Shown: positions 24,009 through 32,540 of the stretch, piece by piece
Position numbering within the stretch: the first letter of the stretch is position 1
Layout: each line of letters opens with the position of its first letter
Source: Acetobacteraceae bacterium
GTDB lineage: Bacteria > Pseudomonadota > Alphaproteobacteria > Acetobacterales > Acetobacteraceae
Direction of reading: 5' to 3'
DNA: 54,538 bases
Assembly: GCA_027487385.1 (NCBI GenBank)
Contig: JAIYDS010000048.1
Coordinates: 1 to 54,538, forward strand
Program-made: the position numbers and the translations under genes
Notes under the pieces: generated by a model
The model's input: the letters and a program-made list of their open reading frames with translations, nothing else
What the model was told of the DNA's origin: nothing
The model's database searches: none

Positions 24009-24926
24009 ATGAGTGGCTTGACCCATGAGCAGGCGCATATCCGCGCCCCCGCCCCGGCGGCGATGATGCACCTGGCCGGGCGCTCGGATGCCGAAGGGCT
24101 GAAGCGGCTGGCCATTCATCTCGGCCTGCTGCTGCTGACCGGCACGCTGGTCGCGCTGCTGCCGGGCTGGTGGAAGGCGCCGGCCGTGGTGGCGCTCGGC
24201 ATGGTGCAGGCCGCGCTGTTTGCGCCCTTCCATGAGACGATGCACCAGACGGCCTTCGCCACGCGCAAGCTGAACGCCGTGGTGGGCTGGCTCGCCGGCG
24301 CGCCCTCGTTGTTCAACTGGCATTTCTATCAGGTCTATCACCTGGCCCATCACCGCCACACGCAGGACCCGCTGAAGGATCCGGAGCTGCTGCAACAGCC
24401 TCCGCCCATGGAATTCCGCGGCTATCTGCTGCGCATGCTGGCCATCCCCTATTGGCGCTCGCGCTTCCGCTTCGCGGTGGATGGGCTGCGCGGCGACTAT
24501 TCGGCCTATCCCTATTTCCAGCCGGAGACAGCGCCGCGCGTGATCCGCAGCATGCGCTGGATGCTGGCTTTCGTGCTCACCGTGGCGGTGCTGATTGTCG
24601 CGGTGTTCGGCTGGCAGGCGCTGCTGCTCTATTGGGTGCTGCCGCAGCTCATCGGCCAGCCGCTGCTGCGCTGCTACCTCTTCACCGAGCACACGCTCTG
24701 CTCGCAGGAGCGGGACGGGTTGACCAACACGCGCACCATGCTGACCACACCGCTGCTGCGCCTCCTGATGTGGAACATGCCCTTCCACGCCGAGCATCAC
24801 CTCTACCCCTTCATCCCCTTCCACCGCCTGCCCGAGGCGCATGGCGTGCTGCGGGAGAAGCTGGCCCATGTGCATCCGGGCTATGTGGATTGGCACCGGC
24901 GCTTCCTGGCGCGCATGCGGGCGTAG
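24009..24926 (+). CDS. Membrane fatty-acid desaturase family protein
   Basis: The protein has 305 residues with four or more membrane helices and the three histidine clusters of di-iron membrane desaturases: HETMH near residue 78, HLAHHRH near 116 and HAEHH near 262. The family introduces double bonds or hydroxyl groups into acyl or related chains, using electrons from ferredoxin or cytochrome. AGGAG lies about eight bases before the ATG at 24009. A 139-base gap separates it from the ureide genes, so it is probably a separate unit. The substrate is unknown. Its 3' end is four bases from the end of the convergent gene at 24931. Confidence 0.75.
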   Translation: MSGLTHEQAHIRAPAPAAMMHLAGRSDAEGLKRLAIHLGLLLLTGTLVALLPGWWKAPAVVALGMVQAALFAPFHETMHQTAFATRKLNAVVGWLAGAPSLFNWHFYQVYHLAHHRHTQDPLKDPELLQQPPPMEFRGYLLRMLAIPYWRSRFRFAVDGLRGDYSAYPYFQPETAPRVIRSMRWMLAFVLTVAVLIVAVFGWQALLLYWVLPQLIGQPLLRCYLFTEHTLCSQERDGLTNTRTMLTTPLLRLLMWNMPFHAEHHLYPFIPFHRLPEAHGVLREKLAHVHPGYVDWHRRFLARMRA

Positions 24927-24930
24927 CCGC

Positions 24931-25881
24931 TCAGCCGGCGCGGCCGAGCGCCCGTTCCGTCAGCGTCTGGAACTTCCGCGAGGCCCGGGCGAGCCGCTGC
25001 TCCCAGGCCGGGTCGGGGCTTTGCCCGGCGCTGAGCTTGAAGAAGGCCTGGAGCAGGCAGGCCACCTGGAAGGGCTCGATCAGCGCGGCCTTCACCGCCC
25101 AGGCGAAGACCAGCGCGAAGACCAGTCCCCCGCCCGACCAGCCGCCCGGCATCGCATAGACCAGGGCGGCGGCGGGGGCGAGGACGACAAGGAAGATCAG
25201 GAGGCTCAACGTCCAGCCGATGACCAGCAGGAAGGCGGAGTTGCGGAACATCCCGCCGGCATTCTGCGCGTAGAGGATCAGGGCCACGCGCGCCGAATCC
25301 CAGGGGTCGGTGGCCTTGGTGCGGATGGCATGGCCGAGGACCACCTCATCCGCCACCCCGGCCAGCAGCCGCATGATGGAGTGGAGCAGCGAGAGCAGCT
25401 CCTCGACCACGCGCGTGGGAATCAGGATGCGCGACAGGCCATGCAGGAGGCTGAAAATCGCCTCCAGCACGCCGCGGACCAGCTGGTCGAGCACGAAGAG
25501 CAGGTTCGCTTCGGTGAAGCGTTCCCGCACCAGGGTGGTGGCGTGGCGGATCTGCGCGCGGCCGGAGGGCAGGCCACGCCCCTCCATCAGCTCGATCATC
25601 ACCGCGATATGCCCGGCCTTGACCATGTAGAGGATGTATTCGCGCAGCAGATAGACGATGCCGAAGGTGGTGCCAAAGCCGGCCACGCCGCCCAGCAGCG
25701 TCGTCCATTCGCGAAAATCCTTGCTGCCGAGCGCGCCGATGAGCCAGCCGATTCCAGCGCCACCGGCCGTCAGCACCACATAGGCGGCGGAGATGGTGAA
25801 ATAGACCAGCAGGCGAAACAGCAGGAAGGGCCAGGTGCGCAGCATCAGCCCCAACGCCCGTGTGACGGAGAAATCCCACAT
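24931..25881 (-). CDS. Uncharacterised polytopic membrane protein
   Basis: This 316-residue protein starts MWDFSVTRALGLMLRTWPFL. It has membrane helices near residues 18-50, 60-80 and 205-260 and amphipathic helices in between. I recognise no catalytic motif and do not assign a family. The C-terminal 40 residues are charged (SPDPAWEQRLARASRKFQTL). It is 15 bases downstream of the MFS gene on the same strand, so the two are probably co-transcribed. Confidence 0.6.
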   Translation of the reverse strand: MWDFSVTRALGLMLRTWPFLLFRLLVYFTISAAYVVLTAGGAGIGWLIGALGSKDFREWTTLLGGVAGFGTTFGIVYLLREYILYMVKAGHIAVMIELMEGRGLPSGRAQIRHATTLVRERFTEANLLFVLDQLVRGVLEAIFSLLHGLSRILIPTRVVEELLSLLHSIMRLLAGVADEVVLGHAIRTKATDPWDSARVALILYAQNAGGMFRNSAFLLVIGWTLSLLIFLVVLAPAAALVYAMPGGWSGGGLVFALVFAWAVKAALIEPFQVACLLQAFFKLSAGQSPDPAWEQRLARASRKFQTLTERALGRAG

Positions 25882-25896
25882 CGCAAATCCCCGGAG

Positions 25897-27108
25897 TTAC
25901 CGGCGGAAAAGGATGAGCGCCGAGGCTGCCTGAAGCAAGGCCGCCGCGACCAGCACCGCGGCACCCGAGCCTGAGAGGTCGCGCAGCAGGCCGAAGCCGC
26001 CCGGCGTCAACGCATAGGTCGCCTGGTTCACGGCGGTGACGAGGGCAACGACGCGGCCGACATCAGCGCGGGTGAATTCCACCTGCGCGATCATGGGCGG
26101 CAGGGAGAGCATGTTGCCCACCGTCAGCCCCACGACGACGCAGCCCAGCAGCAGGAGCGGTGCGCTGACATCCAGCGCGGCCAGCAGGATCAGCGTGCCC
26201 AGCGCCTGCAAGGCGAAGTTCCAGGCGCCGGCGCGGCGGCGATCCGCCCCCACCGGCAGCGCCCAGGCCAGCAGGGTGCGACCGATCACGGCGCAGATGG
26301 TGATGAGGCTGAGGGCGAGGCCGGCACCGAAGGGCCCGAGTGTGGGCGCGATCAGCGAGAAGAGATGCGCGAGCAGGCCGACCAGCGCCGCCGCCCCGAG
26401 GCTGAAGCCGGCGCAGAGGCTCAGGAAGCGCGGCTCCCGCCAGATGGCGTGGCCGGGCGGCAGGCTCGGCGCATCCACCGTGCCGGCGGCGCGCGGCGCG
26501 GGCGGATCGGCGGCCACGCCCAGGCTTTGCGGCGTCTGGCGCAGGAAGGACAGCGCAAGCAGGCTCATCACGGCCAGGGTGGCGGCGGCGATGACCGCGC
26601 CTGCCAGCGGAAAGCCCCATTGATGGATCAGCAGCGCCCAGAGGGGCGCGAAGACCACGCCGCCCATGCTGGCGCCATTGAAGGCCAGCGCGATGGCGGC
26701 GGGGCGGCGGCCATCGAACCAGGGGGTGATCATGGCGTTGATGGAGGCGCCGCTGGTCAGCGCCCAGCCCGCGCCGCTGAAACAGGCGGCGGCGAAGATC
26801 TGCCAGGGCTGGGTGGCGCTGGACCAGCCGAGCAGGCCGAGTGCCGTCAGCCCCGCGCCCAGAAGCACCAGATTGAGGATGCCGAGCCGCGCCTGAACGG
26901 TCGGAAACCGCGCAACGAGCAGCGCGCCCAGCAGGAAATGCGTGGTGATGGCAGCGGAGATGAGCGAGACGGACCAGCCATGCTGGTCATGCAGCGCTTC
27001 CAGGAAGATGCCCGGGCCATAGAAGCCGATGCCCCAGGCGAAGATGGCGATGGTGAAGGCGGCCCAGACGACCCGCCAGCCGAAATAGCGTGGTTCCGTT
27101 CTCACCAT
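25897..27108 (-). CDS. Major facilitator superfamily transporter
   Basis: The protein has 403 residues with twelve predicted helices in two halves joined by a hydrophilic loop near residues 180-205. The first helix region RYFGWRVVWAAFTIAIFAWG and the GAGWALTSGASINAMITPWF and DGRRPAAIALAF segments are typical of the monocarboxylate/oxalate-formate branch of the MFS. The cargo is likely a small organic acid, but this is only an inference. The start at 27108 has GAGGG just upstream; ATGs at 27117 and 27153 are alternatives. A hairpin repeat lies between it and the next gene. Confidence 0.72.
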   Translation of the reverse strand: MVRTEPRYFGWRVVWAAFTIAIFAWGIGFYGPGIFLEALHDQHGWSVSLISAAITTHFLLGALLVARFPTVQARLGILNLVLLGAGLTALGLLGWSSATQPWQIFAAACFSGAGWALTSGASINAMITPWFDGRRPAAIALAFNGASMGGVVFAPLWALLIHQWGFPLAGAVIAAATLAVMSLLALSFLRQTPQSLGVAADPPAPRAAGTVDAPSLPPGHAIWREPRFLSLCAGFSLGAAALVGLLAHLFSLIAPTLGPFGAGLALSLITICAVIGRTLLAWALPVGADRRRAGAWNFALQALGTLILLAALDVSAPLLLLGCVVVGLTVGNMLSLPPMIAQVEFTRADVGRVVALVTAVNQATYALTPGGFGLLRDLSGSGAAVLVAAALLQAASALILFRR

Positions 27109-27127
27109 CGCCCTCATCCCCCGCCCA

Positions 27128-27214
27128 GAGCATGATCCGCGGAGGTGGAACACCGAAGCGGTGAATCATCCTCTCCACAAAGGCTGGATCGCGATCCATC
27201 GGATCACGATCCAG
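27128..27214 (+). repeat. Intergenic hairpin repeat, family B, copy 1
   Basis: The arms GAGCATGATCCGC (27128-27140) and GCGGTGAATCATCCTC (27158-27173) fold back, with GGTG-GAA-CACC (27144-27154) at the tip. A tail follows with the perfect palindrome GGATCGCGATCC (27186-27197) and then GGATCACGATCC (27201-27212). Related copies are at 33572-33641, 36938-37030 and 41387-41433. The opening bases resemble the GCATGATCC palindromic repeats that I recall from other alphaproteobacterial genomes. This copy is 24 bases past the end of the UxaA-like gene. Confidence 0.7.
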
Positions 27215-27237
27215 GGGAATGGCGGGATGGTGCCGGA

Positions 27238-28413
27238 TCAGGCGCTTTCGTAAAGCCGCGTCAGCGAGAATTCGCGATGGCCGAGCAGTTCGGCCGCCGT
27301 GAGTTCGCCATCGGCGGTGCGCAGCATGCAGTCCAGCAGCGCCTCGCCCGCGTCGTCCATGTTCATCCGCTTCTGCAGCAGGCCGGTCACGTCCACGTCA
27401 ATGTGTTCGCTCATGGTGCGCTGCGTGCGCGGATTGGCGGTCAGCTTGATCACCGGCAGGATCGGGTTGCCGATGACATTGCCCTGGCCCGTCGGGAAGA
27501 AATGCACGGCATAGCCCGAGGCCGCGCAGAGCGTGACCATCTCGGCCGCGGCCGAGGAGCTGTCCATGAACCAGAGCCCGGGGCCCGTCGGCACCTCGGC
27601 CTTGTCCAGCACGCCATCCACCAGGCACTTCTTGCCGATCTTCTGGATATTGCCGAGGGCCTTTTCCTCGATGGTGGTCAGGCCACCCTCGATATTGCCC
27701 TTGGTGGGCTGGCTGTCCGAGAGGTCGCTCGTCTTGTTCGCCTCGATGACGGCCTGGTAGCGGTCGAACATCGCCATGAATTGCTGGCGGATCTCCGGCG
27801 TCTTGCAACGCGCGGCCACCAGATGCTCGCCACCCGTCAGCTCGGTGGTTTCCCCGAAGACCAGCGTGTGGCCGGCTTCCCAGAGCTTGTCGAAGGCATT
27901 GCCCACAGTCGGGCAGGAGGCGAGGCCGGAGGTCGTGTCGCTCTCGCCGCACTTGGTCGAGACCCACAGCTCCTGCAGCGGCGCCTTCACCTTCTTCAGC
28001 TTGGAGGCGTGCTTCACCATGCGATAGGCGGCGCGCGAGGCGTTCATGATGGTGTTCAGATCGCCATTCTGCTCGATGGCGAAGCCTTCCACCGGCTTGC
28101 CGCTCAGCGCGATGCCCTCGACGATCTTGCCGGTCCAGCCGGGCTCGATGCCGATGACGATGACGGCGGCGACATTCGGGTTGCAGCCGGTGCCGATCAG
28201 CGTGCGGAAATGCAGCTCCAGGTCGGCGCCGAATTGCAGGCGGCCATAGGCGTGCGGGATCGCCATGGCACCCTTGATGTTGTTCGCGACGGCCTCGGCG
28301 GCGGCGTTGGAGAGGTCATCCACCGGCAGGATGATGACGTGGTTGCGCACGCCCATGCGGCCATTCTCGCGGCGCCAGCCCTCGAAGGAGGAGCCCTTCA
28401 GATTCATTGCCAT
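27238..28413 (-). CDS. UxaA-family hydro-lyase, large subunit (altronate dehydratase / sulfolactate lyase type)
   Basis: The 391-residue protein matches the large C-terminal domain of UxaA-type lyases: [20 protein letters not shown] at the N-terminus, conserved Cys in [29 protein letters not shown], and [20 protein letters not shown]. In single-chain altronate dehydratase the small SAF domain precedes it; here that domain is a separate gene 12 bases upstream, as in sulfolactate sulfo-lyase SuyAB. Reactions in the family are Fe-dependent elimination of water or sulfite from sugar acids or related acids. The substrate cannot be decided here. The divergent GntR gene is the likely regulator. Confidence 0.75.
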   Translation of the reverse strand: MAMNLKGSSFEGWRRENGRMGVRNHVIILPVDDLSNAAAEAVANNIKGAMAIPHAYGRLQFGADLELHFRTLIGTGCNPNVAAVIVIGIEPGWTGKIVEGIALSGKPVEGFAIEQNGDLNTIMNASRAAYRMVKHASKLKKVKAPLQELWVSTKCGESDTTSGLASCPTVGNAFDKLWEAGHTLVFGETTELTGGEHLVAARCKTPEIRQQFMAMFDRYQAVIEANKTSDLSDSQPTKGNIEGGLTTIEEKALGNIQKIGKKCLVDGVLDKAEVPTGPGLWFMDSSSAAAEMVTLCAASGYAVHFFPTGQGNVIGNPILPVIKLTANPRTQRTMSEHIDVDVTGLLQKRMNMDDAGEALLDCMLRTADGELTAAELLGHREFSLTRLYESA

Positions 28414-28425
28414 TTGGCGTTCCCC

Positions 28426-28710
28426 CTACCAGCGCTTCGTCTTGACGTTGTGGACGTGCAGGTGCTCGCCCGGCGCGATGTCGGCGATGGCCTTGCCGAT
28501 ATCAATGCCGTACTTGATGATCGTGTCCCCCGCCTTGATCGCCTTGATGGCGAGCTTGTGGCCGATGGGGATGTCCGACTTCGCGTCGAACTCGATCATC
28601 TTGTCCTGGTCCATGATCCAGCCGTTGATGCGGTTGCTGGCGCTCAGGCCTTCAACCACCACGACTCCCACGGAATCACCTTCGTCATGCACGACGAAAT
28701 GAATCGTCAT
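28426..28710 (-). CDS. UxaA-family hydro-lyase, small subunit (SAF domain)
   Basis: This 94-residue protein (MTIHFVVHDEGDSVGVVVVE, then IPIGHKLAIKAIKAGDTIIK and YGIDIGKAIADIAPGEHLHV) is the SAF-like N-terminal domain of UxaA enzymes. It is encoded as a separate subunit, like SuyA of sulfolactate lyase. GHK and HVHN are the conserved positions at the active-site interface with the large subunit. AGGAGGG lies about 6-12 bases upstream of the ATG at 28710. The gene heads the operon and faces gntR across 69 bases that carry a likely operator. Confidence 0.78.
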   Translation of the reverse strand: MTIHFVVHDEGDSVGVVVVEGLSASNRINGWIMDQDKMIEFDAKSDIPIGHKLAIKAIKAGDTIIKYGIDIGKAIADIAPGEHLHVHNVKTKRW

Positions 28711-28737
28711 CGGGGTTCCCTCCTGTTCAATGCGACG

Positions 28738-28775
28738 AGGCTATGCCGCTCTTGAACTCAAGTCAACTATATGAC
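28738..28775 (-). promoter_or_regulatory. Promoter of the UxaA-like operon with GntR-type operator
   Basis: On the minus strand TTGACT (28766-28761) is followed after 17 bases by TAGCCT (28743-28738), with the start codon of the small subunit 27 bases further. The -35 box is part of an inverted repeat, GTCA (28762-28765) and TGAC (28772-28775) with a six-base centre. Its size and position suit a GntR/HutC-type repressor, and the first codon of gntR is only five bases beyond it. Binding there would block the operon and probably gntR itself. Confidence 0.5.
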
Positions 28776-28779
28776 CTAG

Positions 28780-29514
28780 ATGAGCTGCATGAATATCGAA
28801 ACCCCCGTGGAACCCCCCCTTTGGCGCCAGGTGCGCGCCGCCATCGTGGCGCAGATCGCCGCCGGCGAATTCCCGCCCGGCACCCCCCTGCCGGCCGAGA
28901 AGGCGCTGGCCGAGCGGTTTTCCTGCGCCATCGGCACCATCCGCCGCGCCACGGACGGGCTGGTGGCGGAGGGAGTGCTGAGCCGGCAACAGGGGCGCGG
29001 CACCTTCGTGGCGCAGCACACGCCGGAGCGGCTGTTCCGCTTCTTCCACCTGCGCCAGCCGGATGGCACGGCGGAGCTGCCGCGCACCGAATTCCTGGAT
29101 TTCTCTCGCCGCGCGGCGGATGCCGAGCAGGCGGCCGCGCTCAACCTCGCCCCCGGCGCAGCCCTGCTGCGCGCCCGGCACCTCCAGCACCTGGCCGGCC
29201 GCCCGGCCATGCTGGAAAAGCTCTGGCTGCCCGAGGCGCTGTTTCCCGGGCTGGATGGGCCGCGCTTCGCGGGGCGGCCAGGCACGGTCTATGACCTTTA
29301 CCAGCGCGAATTCGGCATCAGCGTGACGCGCATCGATGAGCAGCTGCGCGCCGCCATCCCCAATGCCCGCAATGCCGAGCGCCTGGGCCTGCGCGTGGGT
29401 GAGCCCGCGCTCTTCATCCGCCGCATCGCCTTCGCGGTGGATGGCCGGCCGGTGGAACTGCGCCTGGCCTGGGCCGACACGCGGGAACTCGCCTACTTCA
29501 ACAGCCGGGCCTGA
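28780..29514 (+). CDS. GntR-family transcriptional regulator with UTRA domain (HutC subfamily)
   Basis: The protein has 244 residues. The winged helix-turn-helix spans about residues 10-75 (LWRQVRAAIVAQIAAGEFPP, LAERFSCAIGTIRRATDGL, QQGRGTFVA). A UTRA ligand-binding domain follows (about 90-240). It is divergent from the split UxaA-family genes and probably represses them in the absence of a small-acid effector. A GTCA-N6-TGAC repeat ends five bases before the start. Two in-frame ATGs are close together (28780 and 28789); neither has a strong ribosome site. Confidence 0.85.
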   Translation: MSCMNIETPVEPPLWRQVRAAIVAQIAAGEFPPGTPLPAEKALAERFSCAIGTIRRATDGLVAEGVLSRQQGRGTFVAQHTPERLFRFFHLRQPDGTAELPRTEFLDFSRRAADAEQAAALNLAPGAALLRARHLQHLAGRPAMLEKLWLPEALFPGLDGPRFAGRPGTVYDLYQREFGISVTRIDEQLRAAIPNARNAERLGLRVGEPALFIRRIAFAVDGRPVELRLAWADTRELAYFNSRA

Positions 29515-29551
29515 CGTGGCAAAAGGCACGCCTCAGCATGGAGTGCGAAAG

Positions 29552-30427
29552 ATGGCCGGCGTGTTCTGGTACAATGGGGTCTGGTCCACCGAGGAGCCGA
29601 AGATCATCGGCCCGATGGATCATTGCTTCTGGCTGGGCTCGGTCATCTTCGACGGCGCGCGCTCCATCACCGGCTGGGCGCCCGACCTGGATCGCCATTG
29701 CGCCCGCGCGGTGCGCTCGGCGCTCGTCATGGGCATGAAGCCGACCAAGACTCCCGAGGAAATCGAGGCGCTCTGCCAGGAGGGCATTCGCCGCATGGGG
29801 CTCGAGGCCACGCTCTACATCCGGCCCATGTTCTTCATCCGCCAGGGGCTGGGCGCGGCGCGGCCGGATCCGAGCAGCACGGATTTCATCCTCTCGCTCT
29901 ATGACACGCCGCTGCCGGCCTGGGCCGGCTTCTCGGCCATGCTCTCGCCCTTCCGCAAGCCCGCCACGGACATGGCGCCGACGGATGCGAAGGCCGCCTG
30001 CCTCTACCCCAACGGCGCGCGCGCCACGGCCTGGGCCAATGAGCGCGGGCATGACATGGCGGTGATGAGCGACGTGGCCGGCAACATCGCGGAATTCGCC
30101 AGCTCCAACCTCTGGTTCGCCAAGGATGGCGTGGTGGTGACGCCGGCGGTGAACCACACCTTCCTGAACGGCATCACGCGCCAGCGCGTGCTGACCCTGT
30201 TCCGCGAGGCGGGCGTGCCCGTGGAAGAACGCGCCGTGCGCCCCGAGGAACTGGACGAGGCCGACGAGATCTTCTCGACGGGCAATTACGCCAAGGTGCA
30301 GCCGGTGATCCGCTACAATGGCCGCGACCTGCCCATCGGCCCCTTCGCCACCAAGGCGCGCGAGATGTATTTCGCCTGGATGCGCGCCCAGCCGCGCCTG
30401 GTGAGCGAGGCCGCCGCGGCCGAATAG
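29552..30427 (+). CDS. Class IV aminotransferase, branched-chain amino acid type
   Basis: The protein has 291 residues of the fold-type IV PLP family. The lysine forming the PLP Schiff base is Lys147 in TDAKAACLYPNG, and GNIAEFASSNLW (about 177-188) carries the conserved Glu and Asn near the cofactor phosphate. BCAT enzymes of this group exchange amino groups between branched-chain amino acids and 2-oxoglutarate; some relatives act on D-amino acids or omega-amino substrates. GGAG is eight bases before the ATG at 29552. It is 37 bases after gntR on the same strand. Confidence 0.78.
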   Translation: MAGVFWYNGVWSTEEPKIIGPMDHCFWLGSVIFDGARSITGWAPDLDRHCARAVRSALVMGMKPTKTPEEIEALCQEGIRRMGLEATLYIRPMFFIRQGLGAARPDPSSTDFILSLYDTPLPAWAGFSAMLSPFRKPATDMAPTDAKAACLYPNGARATAWANERGHDMAVMSDVAGNIAEFASSNLWFAKDGVVVTPAVNHTFLNGITRQRVLTLFREAGVPVEERAVRPEELDEADEIFSTGNYAKVQPVIRYNGRDLPIGPFATKAREMYFAWMRAQPRLVSEAAAAE

Positions 30428-30444
30428 CCGGCAAAAAGCCGGTT
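30428..30444 (+). terminator. Possible weak terminator after the aminotransferase gene
   Basis: CCGGC (30428-30432), a loop of five A and GCCGG (30438-30442), followed by TT, form a small hairpin directly after the TAG stop. The T run is too short for a strong intrinsic terminator. Confidence 0.3.
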
Positions 30445-30458
30445 GCATCCTGGCCGCA

Positions 30459-31226
30459 ATGGGCCAGACTTCGGGGATGGAACCACGCGCCATCCCCTTT
30501 CCCGCCGGCGGCTATCGTTTTGTGCCGGGGCGGCAATTCTCCGGCGGGGTCGCGGCCGAGCCGGGCTTCGCGCTGCGCCGGGTGCGCTTCCAGAAGCCGC
30601 TGCCCCTGGCGCAGGGCCTCGCCGCCGCGCGCGCCATCCTCGCCGCTTCCGGCCGCCCGCCCGAGGCGCTGGCCGCCTGTGAGCTGCGCTCCCCCCTGCC
30701 GCTGCCGATTGCGGATTTCATCGCCTTCAACGAGCGCTACCTTGCCGCCCTCACCGCCGAGGGCTTCACCGCTGCGCCGCCCTATCCCATCGGCCGCAGC
30801 AACCTGGCGCCCATCCTCGCCCCGCCGGCCGAGGTCGTGCTCTTTGCCATCACCTTCACCGTGCCGGCGGAAGGGCCGGGCGGCCTGGATTTCTTCATCT
30901 CCGGCAAGCCCGAGAACCGCGCGGCCGCGAGCTTCGAGGAAGGCATCGTGGGCGGCGCCGATGTCTCGGCCGCCGGGCTGCGCGGGAAGGCCGAATATGT
31001 GATGGGCGAGCTGCGCGCCCGCATGGCGGAACTGGGCGTGGAGGAACACCGCGTCACCGGCGCCCAGGCCTACACGATCCACCCGCTCGATCCGGTGCTC
31101 GAGATCGTGACCGGCCGCATGCCGCTGGCCTGGGGCGGGCTGACCCTGGTGCCGGCGCATCCGCCCGTCACCGGCCTCGCCTTCGAGGTGGATCTGCGTG
31201 CCATCTCGCAGGAATGCGTCGCGTGA
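30459..31226 (+). CDS. Uncharacterised protein, C-terminal half RidA-like
   Basis: The protein has 255 residues. The first half (GGYRFVPGRQFSGGVAAEPG onward) is not recognised. The last 90 residues (AAGLRGKAEYVMGELRARMA, then GAQAYTIHPLD and PPVTGLAFEVDLRAI) follow the pattern of the RidA/YjgF enamine-deaminase fold, but the arginine that is key in RidA is not clearly placed. It is coupled to the FMN monooxygenase by a one-base TGATG overlap. That suggests it handles a reactive product of the oxygenase, which is my inference. The start is uncertain between the ATGs at 30459 and 30477. Confidence 0.5.
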   Translation: MGQTSGMEPRAIPFPAGGYRFVPGRQFSGGVAAEPGFALRRVRFQKPLPLAQGLAAARAILAASGRPPEALAACELRSPLPLPIADFIAFNERYLAALTAEGFTAAPPYPIGRSNLAPILAPPAEVVLFAITFTVPAEGPGGLDFFISGKPENRAAASFEEGIVGGADVSAAGLRGKAEYVMGELRARMAELGVEEHRVTGAQAYTIHPLDPVLEIVTGRMPLAWGGLTLVPAHPPVTGLAFEVDLRAISQECVA

Positions 31227-32530
31227 TGACGCGCAAGATGCACCTCGTGGCCTATTTGAAGTCTGGCCCCAATGCCAGCTACCCCAGCAGCTGGCGCCAC
31301 CCCTCGGCCACGCTGGATGACCTGTTTGATCCTCGCCGCTGGGAGGATTGCGCCCGCATGCTGGAAGCCGCGCGCTTCGATGCCTGCTTCTTCGCCGATG
31401 GCCTTGGCATCCCCGATCTCTACAAGGGGAGCTACGACGATTATCTCGGCCGTGGCGGCCAGCTCAGCCTGATGGATCCGATGGTGCTGGCGCCCATGAT
31501 GGCGCGCGTGACGGAGCATCTGGGCATCGGCGTCACCCTCTCCACCAGCTTCATCGCGCCCTATGTCATCGCGCGCTACCTCGGCTCGCTCGATCTGATG
31601 AGCCAGGGGCGCGCGGCCTGGAATGTCGTCACCACCGGGCGTGATTTCGAGGCGCAGAATTGCGGCATGCCGGGCCTCCCCCCCAAGGAGGAGCGTTACG
31701 ACATGGCCGATGAGGTGATGGAAGCCTGCGACGCGCTGTGGAATGGCTGGGACGAGGATGCCCTGGTCCTGGACCGCGCGAGCGGCGTCTTCGCCGATCC
31801 CGCCAAGGTGCGCTACGCGAATTACCAAGGGAAATACATCAGCACGCGGGGGCCGCTTTCCATCCCGCGCAGCCCGCAGGTGCGGCCGGGCATCATGCAG
31901 GCCGGCGCCTCGCCGCGCGGCCGGGCCTTTGCCGCCCGCTGGGCCGAGATGATCTTCGCCACCCCCGCCACCAAGGCGGATTCCCTGGCCTATCGCATGG
32001 ATATCCGCGCGCGGATGGAAGCGATCGGCCGGAACCCGGATGAATGCGCCGTGCTGCCCTCGATGACGGTGGTGGTGGGCGAGACGGAGAGCATCGCGCG
32101 GGAGAAGGCGGCCTATCTGGAATCGCTGGTGGATCCGGAACTGGTCATCGCCTCCAGCTCTTGGTCCGTCGTCGCCGATCTCAGCAAGGTGGAGACGCCC
32201 GAGGCGATGGCCGCGGCCGATACCAACCAGGGCGTGCAGGGCCATCGGGACCGGATGATCCAGGTGGCCAAGGCCAAGGGCATCACTTTCGCGGAGGCGG
32301 TGCGCCTGCCGCGCGCGCTGGTCGCCGGCACGCCCGCCATGATCGCGGACATCATGGAGGATTGGTTCACCTCCGGCGCCTGCGACGGCTTCATCCTGCC
32401 ACCCACCATCTTCCCCACCACCTTCGAGGAATTCGGCCGCATGGTGGTGCCGGAATTGCAGCGGCGCGGCATCTTCCGGCGCGACTATGCCGGGCGGACC
32501 CTGCGCGAGAACCTGCGCGACCCGGGCTGA
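31226..32530 (+). CDS. LLM-class FMN-dependent monooxygenase (NtaA/SnaA/DszA type)
   Basis: The protein has 434 residues of the bacterial-luciferase-like NtaA/SnaA/DszA branch: MHLVAYLKSGPNASYPSSWR at the start, then ARFDACFFADGLGIPDLYKG, GRAAWNVVTTGRDFEAQNCG, RYDMADEVMEACDALWNGW and QAGASPRGRAFAARWAEMIF. Enzymes of this group use FMNH2 from a separate reductase and O2 to attack amines, sulfur compounds or aminopolycarboxylates. No flavin reductase gene is adjacent. The ATG at 31226 shares a base with the upstream stop; the in-frame ATG at 31214 would lie inside the upstream gene. Confidence 0.83.
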   Translation: MTRKMHLVAYLKSGPNASYPSSWRHPSATLDDLFDPRRWEDCARMLEAARFDACFFADGLGIPDLYKGSYDDYLGRGGQLSLMDPMVLAPMMARVTEHLGIGVTLSTSFIAPYVIARYLGSLDLMSQGRAAWNVVTTGRDFEAQNCGMPGLPPKEERYDMADEVMEACDALWNGWDEDALVLDRASGVFADPAKVRYANYQGKYISTRGPLSIPRSPQVRPGIMQAGASPRGRAFAARWAEMIFATPATKADSLAYRMDIRARMEAIGRNPDECAVLPSMTVVVGETESIAREKAAYLESLVDPELVIASSSWSVVADLSKVETPEAMAAADTNQGVQGHRDRMIQVAKAKGITFAEAVRLPRALVAGTPAMIADIMEDWFTSGACDGFILPPTIFPTTFEEFGRMVVPELQRRGIFRRDYAGRTLRENLRDPG

Positions 32531-32540
32531 TCAGCCCGGG
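32521..32540. terminator. Perfect 20-base palindrome spanning two convergent stop codons
   Basis: The last four codons of the monooxygenase gene and the last codons of the convergent membrane-protein gene form a perfect palindrome, CCCGGGCTGA joined to its complement TCAGCCCGGG. The two stop codons (TGA on plus, TCA read as TGA on minus) meet at its centre. It may act as a two-way transcription barrier, but there is no loop and no T run. Confidence 0.45.
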
